The notes beneath the pieces are model-generated. The model saw only the letters and a program-made list of their open reading frames with translations, did no database searches and was not told the DNA's origin. A DNA stretch of 8,175 nucleotides, taken from positions 1 to 8,175 of the forward strand of contig DBFJGL010000046.1 of assembly GCA_048394785.1 (NCBI GenBank). The letters are read 5' to 3'. This document shows, in pieces, positions 1 to 5,723 of the stretch; positions within the stretch are counted from its first letter, which is position 1, and each line of letters opens with the position of its first letter. The position numbers and the translations under genes were made by a program. This DNA is from DBFJGL01 sp048394785 (GTDB lineage Bacteria > Bacillota > Clostridia > Christensenellales > CAG-917).

Positions 1-1
1 G

Positions 2-394
2 ATAATATATTTGATATATATTATGGTTGTCGAAGCCAAAAAGAGCAAGGAAGTTTTCAAGGCGGAACAGCAAGCGGCTGAGGGCGGCGAGTCGGAGAAC
101 AGTGTTTGCGATAATTGTGCGGAAGAAGTTCGGAACGGATTTTCGAACGAAACTGCGGAACAAGACGCGAAACGCGACGAAAAGACCGTTGCGGCATACG
201 ATATTAAACCCTTGGACGAAGCAGACGGAGAAATCGATTTCGACGCTGACGTAAACGACGGCAATCGCGCGAAGGACGGGGAAAAGGGCGCGGATATAAG
301 CACTGTCAATGATAAAGCGCTATCCGATGCGGTTGATTTTACGCCAATAAAGAATAAGAGCGCGAACGTCGCGGACGGCGAGGCGAACGACTGA
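2..394 (+). CDS. lspA: Probable lipoprotein signal peptidase II, C-terminal part with long acidic tail (5' end outside window)
   Basis: The reading frame is open to the window edge, so this is the 3' part of a gene. The first residues read IIYLIYIMVVEAKKSKE, a hydrophobic stretch followed by lysines. That looks like the last membrane helix of LspA, which cleaves prolipoprotein signal peptides in the membrane, and its junction with the cytoplasm. LspA directly upstream of an RluD-type gene is a common Bacillota order, which supports the call. About 115 hydrophilic residues follow, rich in Asp, Glu, Ala and Asn, with one CxxC (CDNC). LspA usually ends soon after its last helix, so this tail is unusual; it looks disordered and has no domain I recognise. 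The catalytic aspartates would lie outside the window, so identity rests on the helix end and the neighbour. The TGA stop overlaps the next gene's ATG by one base. Another membrane protein with a cytoplasmic tail is possible. Confidence 0.5.
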   Translation: MIYLIYIMVVEAKKSKEVFKAEQQAAEGGESENSVCDNCAEEVRNGFSNETAEQDAKRDEKTVAAYDIKPLDEADGEIDFDADVNDGNRAKDGEKGADISTVNDKALSDAVDFTPIKNKSANVADGEAND

Positions 395-1299
395 TGCGGT
401 ATGTTGCGGACAGCGACGGAGTGCGGCTTGACGTGTTTTTGTCGGGTGCGTGCGGAATAACGCGAAGCAACGCCAAGACGGTAATCGAAAGGCAGGGCGC
501 GATTGTTAACGGCGCACTTAAATATAAGAGTGCGACCGAGCTTAAAGTCGGCGATATAGTTGAGTTCGAACTGCCCGAACCCGTTGCGCCTCTGATCGAA
601 GCGGCGGATATACGTCTCGATATTGTTTACGAAGATTCCGACATTGCGGTAATAAATAAGCCGCAGGGTATGGTGGTGCATCCTGCAAGCAGTTATCACG
701 CAAACGATACTCTGGTAAACGCATTGCTTCATAACATAAAAGAGCTGAGCGGTATCAACGGAGTTGCCCGTCCCGGAATTGTGCACAGATTGGACAAAGA
801 CACTTCCGGGCTGATTGTGATTGCAAAAAACGATAATGCGCACAACAGTTTGCAAAAGCAAATTCAGGAAAAAAGCGCGCGACGCATATATTTAGGGCTT
901 ACGGACGGAAACTTCAAAGAGGATTGCGGAAGAATAGACGCCGCGCTTGCGCGCAGTAAAAAAGACAGAAAGAAAATTGCGGTTGACGAGAGCGGCAGAT
1001 GTGCCGTAACCGATTATGCCGTGCTCGAACGCTTCGGCGCATACACGTTGGTGCGATACGTGTTACAGACGGGAAGGACGCATCAGATAAGGGTACATTC
1101 GGCATACGTTCACCATCCCATTGTGGGCGACGCTGTGTACGGCGGTTCTCAGAAGTTGTATTCGAAAGGTCAGTTGCTGCACGCAAAACAACTTGTTTTG
1201 ACTCACCCGACCAGCGGAGAGAGAATGACTTTTGAATGTGATTTGCCCGACTATTTTGAGAATATATTGACAAAATTGCGCAAAACTACTAAAAATTAA
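394..1299 (+). CDS. rluD: RluD-type 23S rRNA pseudouridine synthase (RluA family)
   Basis: A 301-residue protein that isomerises uridine to pseudouridine in 23S rRNA; E. coli RluD acts on helix 69. Residues about 10-60 form an S4 RNA-binding domain (RLDVFL, then SNAKTVIERQGAIVNG). The catalytic domain follows: KPQGMVVHP at 89-97, the signature HRLDKDTSGL at 131-140 with Asp134 as the expected nucleophile, and TGRTHQIRVH at 226-235 followed by HHPIVGDAVYGG. Length is normal for the family. The ATG overlaps the upstream stop as TGATG, and a GAGG at 380-383 inside the upstream gene can serve as ribosome binding site, so translation is probably coupled to the lspA-like gene. Paralogues in this family (RluA, RluC, RluD, YlyB) are hard to separate by eye. 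The family is certain; the exact target uridines are inferred. Confidence 0.93.
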   Translation: MRYVADSDGVRLDVFLSGACGITRSNAKTVIERQGAIVNGALKYKSATELKVGDIVEFELPEPVAPLIEAADIRLDIVYEDSDIAVINKPQGMVVHPASSYHANDTLVNALLHNIKELSGINGVARPGIVHRLDKDTSGLIVIAKNDNAHNSLQKQIQEKSARRIYLGLTDGNFKEDCGRIDAALARSKKDRKKIAVDESGRCAVTDYAVLERFGAYTLVRYVLQTGRTHQIRVHSAYVHHPIVGDAVYGGSQKLYSKGQLLHAKQLVLTHPTSGERMTFECDLPDYFENILTKLRKTTKN

Positions 1300-1330
1300 C
1301 GCGAAATTTATAATACTTTAATCAAATTGA

Positions 1331-1365
1331 GGCTATTGCAGCGGTAAAGATTGAAACAAATAGCC
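1331..1365. other. Inverted repeat in the rluD-rqcH convergent gap
   Basis: GGCTATT (1331-1337) and AATAGCC (1359-1365) are perfect 7-bp complements around a 21-nt loop. No T-run follows on either strand, so this is a weak terminator candidate. It lies in the 156-nt gap between the convergent rluD and rqcH. One base downstream on the plus strand begins a 14-nt sequence that recurs after another hairpin at 4979-4998. Function unknown. Confidence 0.35.
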
Positions 1366-1366
1366 A

Positions 1367-1380
1367 AGACATAATTAAGC
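1367..1380 (+). repeat. 14-nt intergenic repeat, copy 1
   Basis: AGACATAATTAAGC occurs here and again, exactly, at 5000-5013. Both copies are on the plus strand, in non-coding gaps, and begin one base after the right arm of an inverted repeat. It is too short to be sure that the match is not chance. Confidence 0.4.
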
Positions 1381-1427
1381 AGAAAATAATTTTATGGATT
1401 AAGTTTTGCTCCGAACTCTCTTGAATA

Positions 1428-1454
1428 TTTTCAAAAACGATATAATTTTGAAAA
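1428..1454 (-). terminator. Possible A/T-rich terminator of rqcH
   Basis: TTTTCAAAA (1428-1436) and TTTTGAAAA (1446-1454) are perfect 9-bp complements with a 9-nt loop. On the minus strand the hairpin begins one base after the rqcH TAA. The stem has a single G-C pair and no clean U-run follows, so terminator strength is doubtful. Position relative to the stop codon is the main argument. Confidence 0.35.
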
Positions 1455-1455
1455 G

Positions 1456-3162
1456 TTATTTGAGTTTCAATTCCTCGTGAGCACAGGGCTCGGATACCAT
1501 CGTTTTGTAATTTACGTATATAACCTGTCCGTAATGTCCGTTTGGCTGACGTTTTACGTTGCGGCGGGCGGTGTAGTCGACTTCCATTGCGGCGCGCTTG
1601 TCCGAAGCGGCAATCTCTCCCGCGACTTTTATGACGCCGACCGGTACTTCTCTGCCTTCCGTAAGTATAATTACGTGTGCGCCGTGTTCGTTTTTGAGGT
1701 GTACCCAAATATCGGACGACGACGCCGTTTTGAAGGTGAGTTCGTCGTTTTGGATATTGTTTCTTCCTTTCAGAATTACAAAACCCTCGCATTCATAGGC
1801 ATAAGGGGGTTCGGTTGCCGGTTTTCTGACTTTGCCGCCTTTGGCGTTTTTGCTTTGTTTTTTGACGGCTCCGAGAGCGCGAAGTTCTTCTTCGATAGGT
1901 TCGGAGGACGCTCCGTAGGGCAGTGCGGCGATTTCCGCTTCTACGGATTTGATATATTCGAGCATCAATAAATCCTGCGCGAGTTTCTTTTCGGTAAATT
2001 CCTTAGCGCGTTTCAGTTTGTTATACTTATTGTAGTATGACGCTGAATTTTTGGAGGGCGACAGTCTTTCGTCAAGCGGGACAACGCATTCTTCTCCGCT
2101 GTAATAGTCAAGACATTCGAGTTTTTTGTCGCCTTTCTTTATTTTGTAAATATTAGCCACTATCAGTTCTCCCCAAACGCGGTATTTATCCATATCTTTG
2201 CATTCGGTGAGTTTCGCATTGTCTATTCCGATGTTTTTTTCGGCGCGTTGGCGCAATCTTTTTGCGGCGGAAGCGAGGTTTTTGAGCCGCGCTTTGTTGC
2301 GTATATCGCGGTCGCATTCACCCGTAAGTTTGTCGAAAGCCCGAGAAAGGGAGTCAAAATATTCTTTTTCGCCTTTCGCGGTCGCATAAGGAAATACGAG
2401 CACGTCTTTTCCGCCCGAAACGCAGGGCGAATACAATCCGTTGTCTTCCGGGTTGCGTAATTTTTCGATATTTTCGCAAAGCCGCGCTTTTTCTTCGTCC
2501 GTCAGCTTTCCCGAGTGAGTGGAAAGTCCTGACATATAAAGCAGTTCCTGCGCGGTAGCTCCCGAAAAACCCGATATGTTGTTCAGTATAAAACGATGCA
2601 GGTCTTCGTCGTCGGATATATTGTCAAAAACGTCAAAAGATACGGTCAGATAGCTTGTTTTTGTCTGTTCGACGGGGCGGTAAGTAAGTCCTCTGAGTAC
2701 CGCGTGTCCGTTTTCGTCGTTCATCGCGAGCCGCTTTACGGATTCGAGAATTCTCATATTTCCGTCCGTAAAAACGATGTTGGAATATCTGCTCATAATC
2801 TCTGCGAAAAGATAGTATTCGGCGTCGTCTTTCATTTCGGTGCGCGCTCTGAATTTCACGCGAATTATACGGTCGTTTTCAAACACGGACACTTCTTCCA
2901 CGCACGCCGACGCAAGATGTTTGCGCAGCAGCATCAAAAAGGCGGGAGCGGCAACGGGACTTGTTTTTTTTGTATCGGTAAGTCTGATGCCGGGCGCGCC
3001 CGCGTTGCAGGACACGGTAAGACAAAGATTTTTGCCCGGCGCACGCAAAAAAAACCTCAGCTCGTCTTCTTCGGGCTGCTGTATTTTGTCGAGCCTTGCG
3101 CCTTTCAGCGCGCGGTCGAGCTCGCCTGCGAGAACTTTCAGTGTAAACAAGTCGCTGCTCAT
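1456..3162 (-). CDS. rqcH: RqcH, ribosome quality-control alanine-tailing factor (NFACT family)
   Basis: RqcH binds 50S subunits blocked by peptidyl-tRNA and recruits Ala-tRNA to add C-terminal alanine tails, which mark the chain for degradation. At 568 residues it is full length for the family. The NFACT-N domain starts MSSDLFTLKVLAGELDRAL and carries KIQQPEEDELRFFLR (27-40). The Asp-Arg pair needed for Ala-tRNA binding in B. subtilis RqcH (D97/R98) falls here at the same numbers, within FENDRII. EIMSRYSNIVF lies at 121-131. A charged, probably coiled-coil middle includes LDERLSPSKNSASYYNKYNKLK-type sequence at 363-384. The NFACT-R domain at about 452-553 has GRNNIQND, DIWVHLKN and VDYTARRNVK. 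I chose the ATG at 3162 because family members begin at this point; a TTG at 3180 would add MVYNRD, which reads through a -10 box. No Shine-Dalgarno sequence precedes this ATG, unlike the other complete genes here. It diverges from tig. Older names are FbpA, YloA or fibronectin-binding protein. Confidence 0.95.
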   Translation of the reverse strand: MSSDLFTLKVLAGELDRALKGARLDKIQQPEEDELRFFLRAPGKNLCLTVSCNAGAPGIRLTDTKKTSPVAAPAFLMLLRKHLASACVEEVSVFENDRIIRVKFRARTEMKDDAEYYLFAEIMSRYSNIVFTDGNMRILESVKRLAMNDENGHAVLRGLTYRPVEQTKTSYLTVSFDVFDNISDDEDLHRFILNNISGFSGATAQELLYMSGLSTHSGKLTDEEKARLCENIEKLRNPEDNGLYSPCVSGGKDVLVFPYATAKGEKEYFDSLSRAFDKLTGECDRDIRNKARLKNLASAAKRLRQRAEKNIGIDNAKLTECKDMDKYRVWGELIVANIYKIKKGDKKLECLDYYSGEECVVPLDERLSPSKNSASYYNKYNKLKRAKEFTEKKLAQDLLMLEYIKSVEAEIAALPYGASSEPIEEELRALGAVKKQSKNAKGGKVRKPATEPPYAYECEGFVILKGRNNIQNDELTFKTASSSDIWVHLKNEHGAHVIILTEGREVPVGVIKVAGEIAASDKRAAMEVDYTARRNVKRQPNGHYGQVIYVNYKTMVSEPCAHEELKLK

Positions 3163-3168
3163 ATCCCG

Positions 3169-3196
3169 ATTATACACCAAAATCGCCTTTCTTCAA
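3169..3196 (-). promoter_or_regulatory. Candidate rqcH promoter, possibly giving a leaderless mRNA
   Basis: On the minus strand TTGAAG (3191-3196) is followed by a 16-bp spacer and a perfect TATAAT (3169-3174). Only six bases (CGGGAT) separate this -10 box from the rqcH ATG at 3162, so transcription would start at or within a base or two of the ATG. The -35 matches consensus at four of six positions. The lack of a ribosome binding site fits a leaderless message. Confidence 0.5.
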
Positions 3197-3438
3197 CCAA
3201 AACATTAACAAAAGCAGCGGCTAATCATAAGAGGTTTTGCATTGTTTGCGGATATGAGAATATATGTCGATATACGTTACTGGCGCGTTATAAGCACAGA
3301 ATAACAGTATACGGGCGGCAGATGCGTGGTGCGGCGCAAACGGAGGATTGCCGTCCGTTGTCGAATTCCTTTGAAAATAAGCGTGATTTTTTCAAAAAAG
3401 CCGAGTTGTTTTTGCAAATATATTTGCCGATAAAAGGT
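3197..3438. other. Non-coding part of the rqcH-tig divergent region
   Basis: No convincing gene lies here. An open plus-strand frame runs through it, but it lacks a start with a ribosome binding site and only continues the antisense of rqcH into the tig frame. One hairpin is visible: AACGGA (3339-3344) pairs with TCCGTT (3354-3359), with GG/CC stacked inside and a one-base bulge. No T-run follows it. TTTTTT-C-AAAAAA at about 3387-3399 is an A/T-tract inverted repeat. Confidence 0.5.
3414..3427. promoter_or_regulatory. 14-bp perfect palindrome upstream of the tig promoter
   Basis: GCAAATATATTTGC is a perfect palindrome ending 11 bp before the tig -35 box. A second, imperfectly spaced inverted repeat GGTTT-GCA-AAACC (3436-3448) overlaps the -35 itself. 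Position and symmetry suit a dimeric regulator. Neither matches CIRCE (TTAGCACTC-N9-GAGTGCTAA) or the CtsR heptad repeat. A chance A/T-rich palindrome is possible. Confidence 0.35.
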
Positions 3439-3467
3439 TTGCAAAACCGTTATGCTTATGGTATAAT
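3439..3467 (+). promoter_or_regulatory. Sigma-A-type promoter of the tig-clpP-clpX cluster
   Basis: TTGCAA (3439-3444), a 17-bp spacer and a perfect TATAAT (3462-3467). TGG directly before the -10 makes it an extended -10 (TGnTATAAT). Transcription would start near 3474, leaving a leader of about 50 nt before the tig ATG. This is the best promoter in the window. Confidence 0.8.
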
Positions 3468-3492
3468 CTCTCTACTTGTAATAAATATAAAC

Positions 3493-3509
3493 TGCGCCGT
3501 GGCGGCGCA
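3493..3509 (+). promoter_or_regulatory. Hairpin in the tig mRNA leader next to the ribosome binding site
   Basis: TGCGCCG (3493-3499) pairs perfectly with CGGCGCA (3503-3509) around a TGG loop, giving a GC-rich 7-bp stem in an otherwise A/T-rich leader. The Shine-Dalgarno GGAGG (3514-3518) begins four bases downstream and is four bases from the ATG at 3523. The stem could stabilise the 5' end of the mRNA or affect ribosome loading. No T-run follows, so it is not a terminator. Confidence 0.6.
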
Positions 3510-3522
3510 AGTCGGAGGACAA

Positions 3523-4935
3523 ATGAGCTATACAGTTGAAAAATTGGAAAAAAGTCAAATCAAACTCGCATTCGACGTCGATGCGGAGACCTTTGCAAAA
3601 GCCGTTGACGAGGCGTATCGCAAAATAAGACATAAGTTTGCAATACCCGGGTTCAGAAAAGGTCACGCTCCCAAGAAAGTTATCGAGGGTATATACGGAA
3701 AAGAGGTATTTTTCGAGGACGCAATGGATATCGTAATACCTGACGAGTATCAGAAGGCGTTGGAAAACGAAAAGGATTTGGAGATTGTGGCTCAGCCCGA
3801 GCTTACCGCGTTCGATTTCAAGGAAGACGGCGGCGCGACGTTCTCTCTCACCGTTACCGTAAGACCGGAAGTAAAGCTCGGTAAATACAAGGGACTCAAA
3901 GTCGCAAAGAAAGCGGTTAAGATTACGGCGAAAGACGTGGACGCGGAAATCGAAAGCGTGCGCGAGAAGCAGGCGCGTATCATCGATAAAGACGGCGAAG
4001 CGGCGATGGGCGACATCGTGAATATCGATTTTGTCGGTTATGCGGACGACGTTGCGTTTGACGGCGGAAGCGCGGATAAATTTGACCTCGAACTCGGTTC
4101 CGGAAGCTTTATTCCCGGTTTCGAGGAGCAGCTTGTGGGCGTGAAAGCGGGAGACAGCAAAGACGTGAACGTAAAATTCCCCGAAGAATATCACGCGGAA
4201 GAGCTCAAAGGCAAAGAAGCCGTGTTCAAGTGCACCGTAAACGCGGTAAAGGCAAAGGAACTCCCCGCGCTTGACGACGAGTTCGCAAAAGACGTATCGG
4301 AAGTCGATACTCTCAAAGAATATAAAGAGAGCGTCAAAAATAAACTGAAAGAGAAGGCTGAGCAGGACGCGGAGCGCGAGTTCGAAGACGCTGTGGCAGA
4401 CGCGGTTGTCGCCAATGCGGAAGTGGAAATTCCCGCGGCTATGGTCGAGAACGAAGCCGAAGATATGATCCAGGAGTTCAGTTATCGTCTGCAATATCAG
4501 GGATTGAAACTCGAAGATTATCTCAAATATCTCAATATGACGCGCGAACAGCTCGCCGACGAGTACAAGCCTCAGGCGGAAAAGAGCGTGAAAGTGCGCC
4601 TCGTTATGGAGGAAATCGTCAAGGCGGAGAACATCGAGTTCACTCCCGAGGAGATTGACGAGAAAATCGCAAAGATGGCTGAGAGTATGAATAAGACGGC
4701 GGAAGATTTCAAAAAGGAACTCAGACCCGAACAGTTCGAGTATTTTGCGAAGCAGATACTTTCCGATAAGCTTCTCGATATGCTGAAAAAGGAAAACGCT
4801 CCTGCCGCAAAGAAGGAAAAAGCCGAGGTGGACGACGTCAAGACGGAAACGGTTGAGAAAAAGCCGGCGGCTAAGAAACCTGCGGCAAAGAAAACAACTA
4901 AAAAAGCTACGGAGGAAAATTCCGACAAGGAGTAA
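3523..4935 (+). CDS. tig: Trigger factor, ribosome-bound chaperone and peptidyl-prolyl isomerase
   Basis: Trigger factor sits at the ribosome exit tunnel, shields nascent chains and isomerises prolyl bonds. The protein has 470 residues. The N-terminal ribosome-binding domain (about 1-115) carries the signature GFRKGHAP at 43-50, with the uL23-contacting Phe44-Arg45-Lys46 in the same positions as E. coli. The FKBP-type isomerase domain spans about 163-248 (GDIVNIDFVGYADDVAFDGG, GSFIPGFEEQLVGVKAGD, FPEEYHAEELKGKEAVF). The helical C-terminal chaperone domain follows to about 420. The last 49 residues form a Lys/Ala-rich tail with KKPAAKKPAAKKTTKKA, absent from E. coli and B. subtilis trigger factor, probably disordered and basic before an acidic end. 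Start chosen at the ATG after GGAGG; the open frame further upstream is antisense to rqcH. It leads the tig-clpP-clpX cluster from its own promoter. Confidence 0.97.
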   Translation: MSYTVEKLEKSQIKLAFDVDAETFAKAVDEAYRKIRHKFAIPGFRKGHAPKKVIEGIYGKEVFFEDAMDIVIPDEYQKALENEKDLEIVAQPELTAFDFKEDGGATFSLTVTVRPEVKLGKYKGLKVAKKAVKITAKDVDAEIESVREKQARIIDKDGEAAMGDIVNIDFVGYADDVAFDGGSADKFDLELGSGSFIPGFEEQLVGVKAGDSKDVNVKFPEEYHAEELKGKEAVFKCTVNAVKAKELPALDDEFAKDVSEVDTLKEYKESVKNKLKEKAEQDAEREFEDAVADAVVANAEVEIPAAMVENEAEDMIQEFSYRLQYQGLKLEDYLKYLNMTREQLADEYKPQAEKSVKVRLVMEEIVKAENIEFTPEEIDEKIAKMAESMNKTAEDFKKELRPEQFEYFAKQILSDKLLDMLKKENAPAAKKEKAEVDDVKTETVEKKPAAKKPAAKKTTKKATEENSDKE

Positions 4936-4939
4936 TCTT

Positions 4940-4963
4940 TCCGGCGAATGAAAGGTTCGCGGA
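4940..4963 (+). other. Small stem-loop after tig
   Basis: TCCGGCGAA (4940-4948) pairs with TTCGCGGA (4956-4963), eight base pairs with one bulged G and a 7-nt loop. It starts five bases after the tig stop. TATAAAA follows rather than a T-run. With the stronger hairpin at 4979-4998 it may act as an intercistronic processing or attenuating structure. Confidence 0.4.
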
Positions 4964-4978
4964 TATAAAAACCGTTGC

Positions 4979-4998
4979 CGCGCGCCTTCGGGCGCGCG
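4979..4998 (+). other. Very stable UUCG-loop hairpin between tig and clpP
   Basis: CGCGCGCC (4979-4986), loop TTCG, GGCGCGCG (4991-4998): a perfect 8-bp, all-GC stem with the stable C(UUCG)G tetraloop. No T-run follows, so it lacks the second half of a classical intrinsic terminator. Likely roles are an mRNA 3'-end stabiliser for tig, a pause or processing site, or a weak terminator that lowers clpP-clpX relative to tig. Confidence 0.7.
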
Positions 4999-4999
4999 C

Positions 5000-5013
5000 A
5001 GACATAATTAAGC
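5000..5013 (+). repeat. 14-nt intergenic repeat, copy 2
   Basis: AGACATAATTAAGC, identical to 1367-1380, one base after the right arm of the 4979-4998 hairpin. Just downstream, AGCGCAA occurs twice with a 9-nt period (5011-5017 and 5020-5026), the first copy overlapping the end of this repeat. Confidence 0.4.
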
Positions 5014-5100
5014 GCAATCAGCGCAAAACGTATTGAAATCGGACGCACGGCGCGTATGGCAAATACGGTTGCGTTTCAGAAATCGAGGCGTAAAACGTCA

Positions 5101-5105
5101 AGGAG
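5101..5105 (+). promoter_or_regulatory. Ribosome binding site that sets the clpP start
   Basis: AGGAG lies four bases before the ATG at 5110, the same spacing as for tig and clpX. The in-frame ATG at 5056 has no such sequence before it. This, with alignment to known ClpP N-termini, fixes the start at 5110. Confidence 0.8.
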
Positions 5106-5109
5106 AACT

Positions 5110-5706
5110 ATGGACATAAGAAATCAACTTATACCGATGGTAGTGGAGCAGACCAACAGAGGCGAACGGTCGTATGATATTTATTCGAGACTGCTCGAAG
5201 ACCGTATCATTTTCCTTACGGGGGAAATAAACGACGCGGTTGCCGACTTGGTTGTGGCGCAGCTGATATTCCTTGAAGGCAAGGACAGCTCCAAAGACAT
5301 CAGTCTTTACATCAACAGCCCCGGCGGTTCGGTGTCGGCGGGATTTGCAATTTACGACACGATGAACTACATTAAATGCGACGTATCTACGATATGTATA
5401 GGTATGGCGGCTTCTATGGGCGCGTTTTTGCTGTCCAGCGGAGCGAAAGGCAAAAGATTTTCTCTGCCGAATTCCAAAATAATGATTCATCAGCCCCTCG
5501 GCGGAGCGCAGGGACAGGCAAGCGATATTGCTATACAGGCGGAAGAAATTTTGCGTACTAAGAAGCGTCTTAACCAGATTCTTGCCGAAAACACGGGGCA
5601 GTCGCTCGATAAAATCGAGATTGATACCGACCGCGATTTCTATATGTCTGCCGAAGATGCGGAAAAATACGGCATTGTAGACAAAATATTCTATTCCAGA
5701 AAATAA
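5110..5706 (+). CDS. clpP: ATP-dependent Clp protease proteolytic subunit ClpP
   Basis: ClpP is the serine peptidase that forms a double-heptamer degradation chamber in the cytoplasm and is fed by Clp ATPases such as ClpX. The 198 residues are standard length. The N-terminus (LIPMVVEQTNRGERSYDIYSRLL) matches the usual axial-loop region. The catalytic triad is visible: Ser102 in GMAASMGAF, His127 in MIHQPLGGAQGQ and Asp176 in DTDRDF, each offset by five from mature E. coli ClpP (97/122/171). The oxyanion-side loop SPGGSVSAG is at 70-78. An in-frame ATG at 5056 would add MANTVAFQKSRRKTSRRT, a basic extension, but without a ribosome binding site. A gap of 174 nt with two hairpins separates it from tig; clpX begins 17 nt downstream. 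I saw no CtsR or CIRCE operator, so control probably comes from the tig promoter or an unrecognised site. Confidence 0.97.
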   Translation: MDIRNQLIPMVVEQTNRGERSYDIYSRLLEDRIIFLTGEINDAVADLVVAQLIFLEGKDSSKDISLYINSPGGSVSAGFAIYDTMNYIKCDVSTICIGMAASMGAFLLSSGAKGKRFSLPNSKIMIHQPLGGAQGQASDIAIQAEEILRTKKRLNQILAENTGQSLDKIEIDTDRDFYMSAEDAEKYGIVDKIFYSRK

Positions 5707-5723
5707 GCTTTTAGTGAGGTTGT

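Noticed and set aside
2596..3522. Upstream extension of the trigger factor frame (long open frame from 2596)
   Set aside because: It runs antisense through rqcH and the promoter region; trigger factor homology starts at 3523 after a GGAGG ribosome binding site and downstream of a strong promoter.
3163..3522. CIRCE or CtsR operators controlling tig-clpP-clpX
   Set aside because: I looked for the TTAGCACTC-N9-GAGTGCTAA repeat and tandem GGTCAAA-type heptads here and before clpP and found neither.
3472..4494. 340-codon open frame antisense to tig
   Set aside because: Shadow of the codon pattern of tig; no ribosome binding site or recognisable domain, and it overlaps a certain gene.
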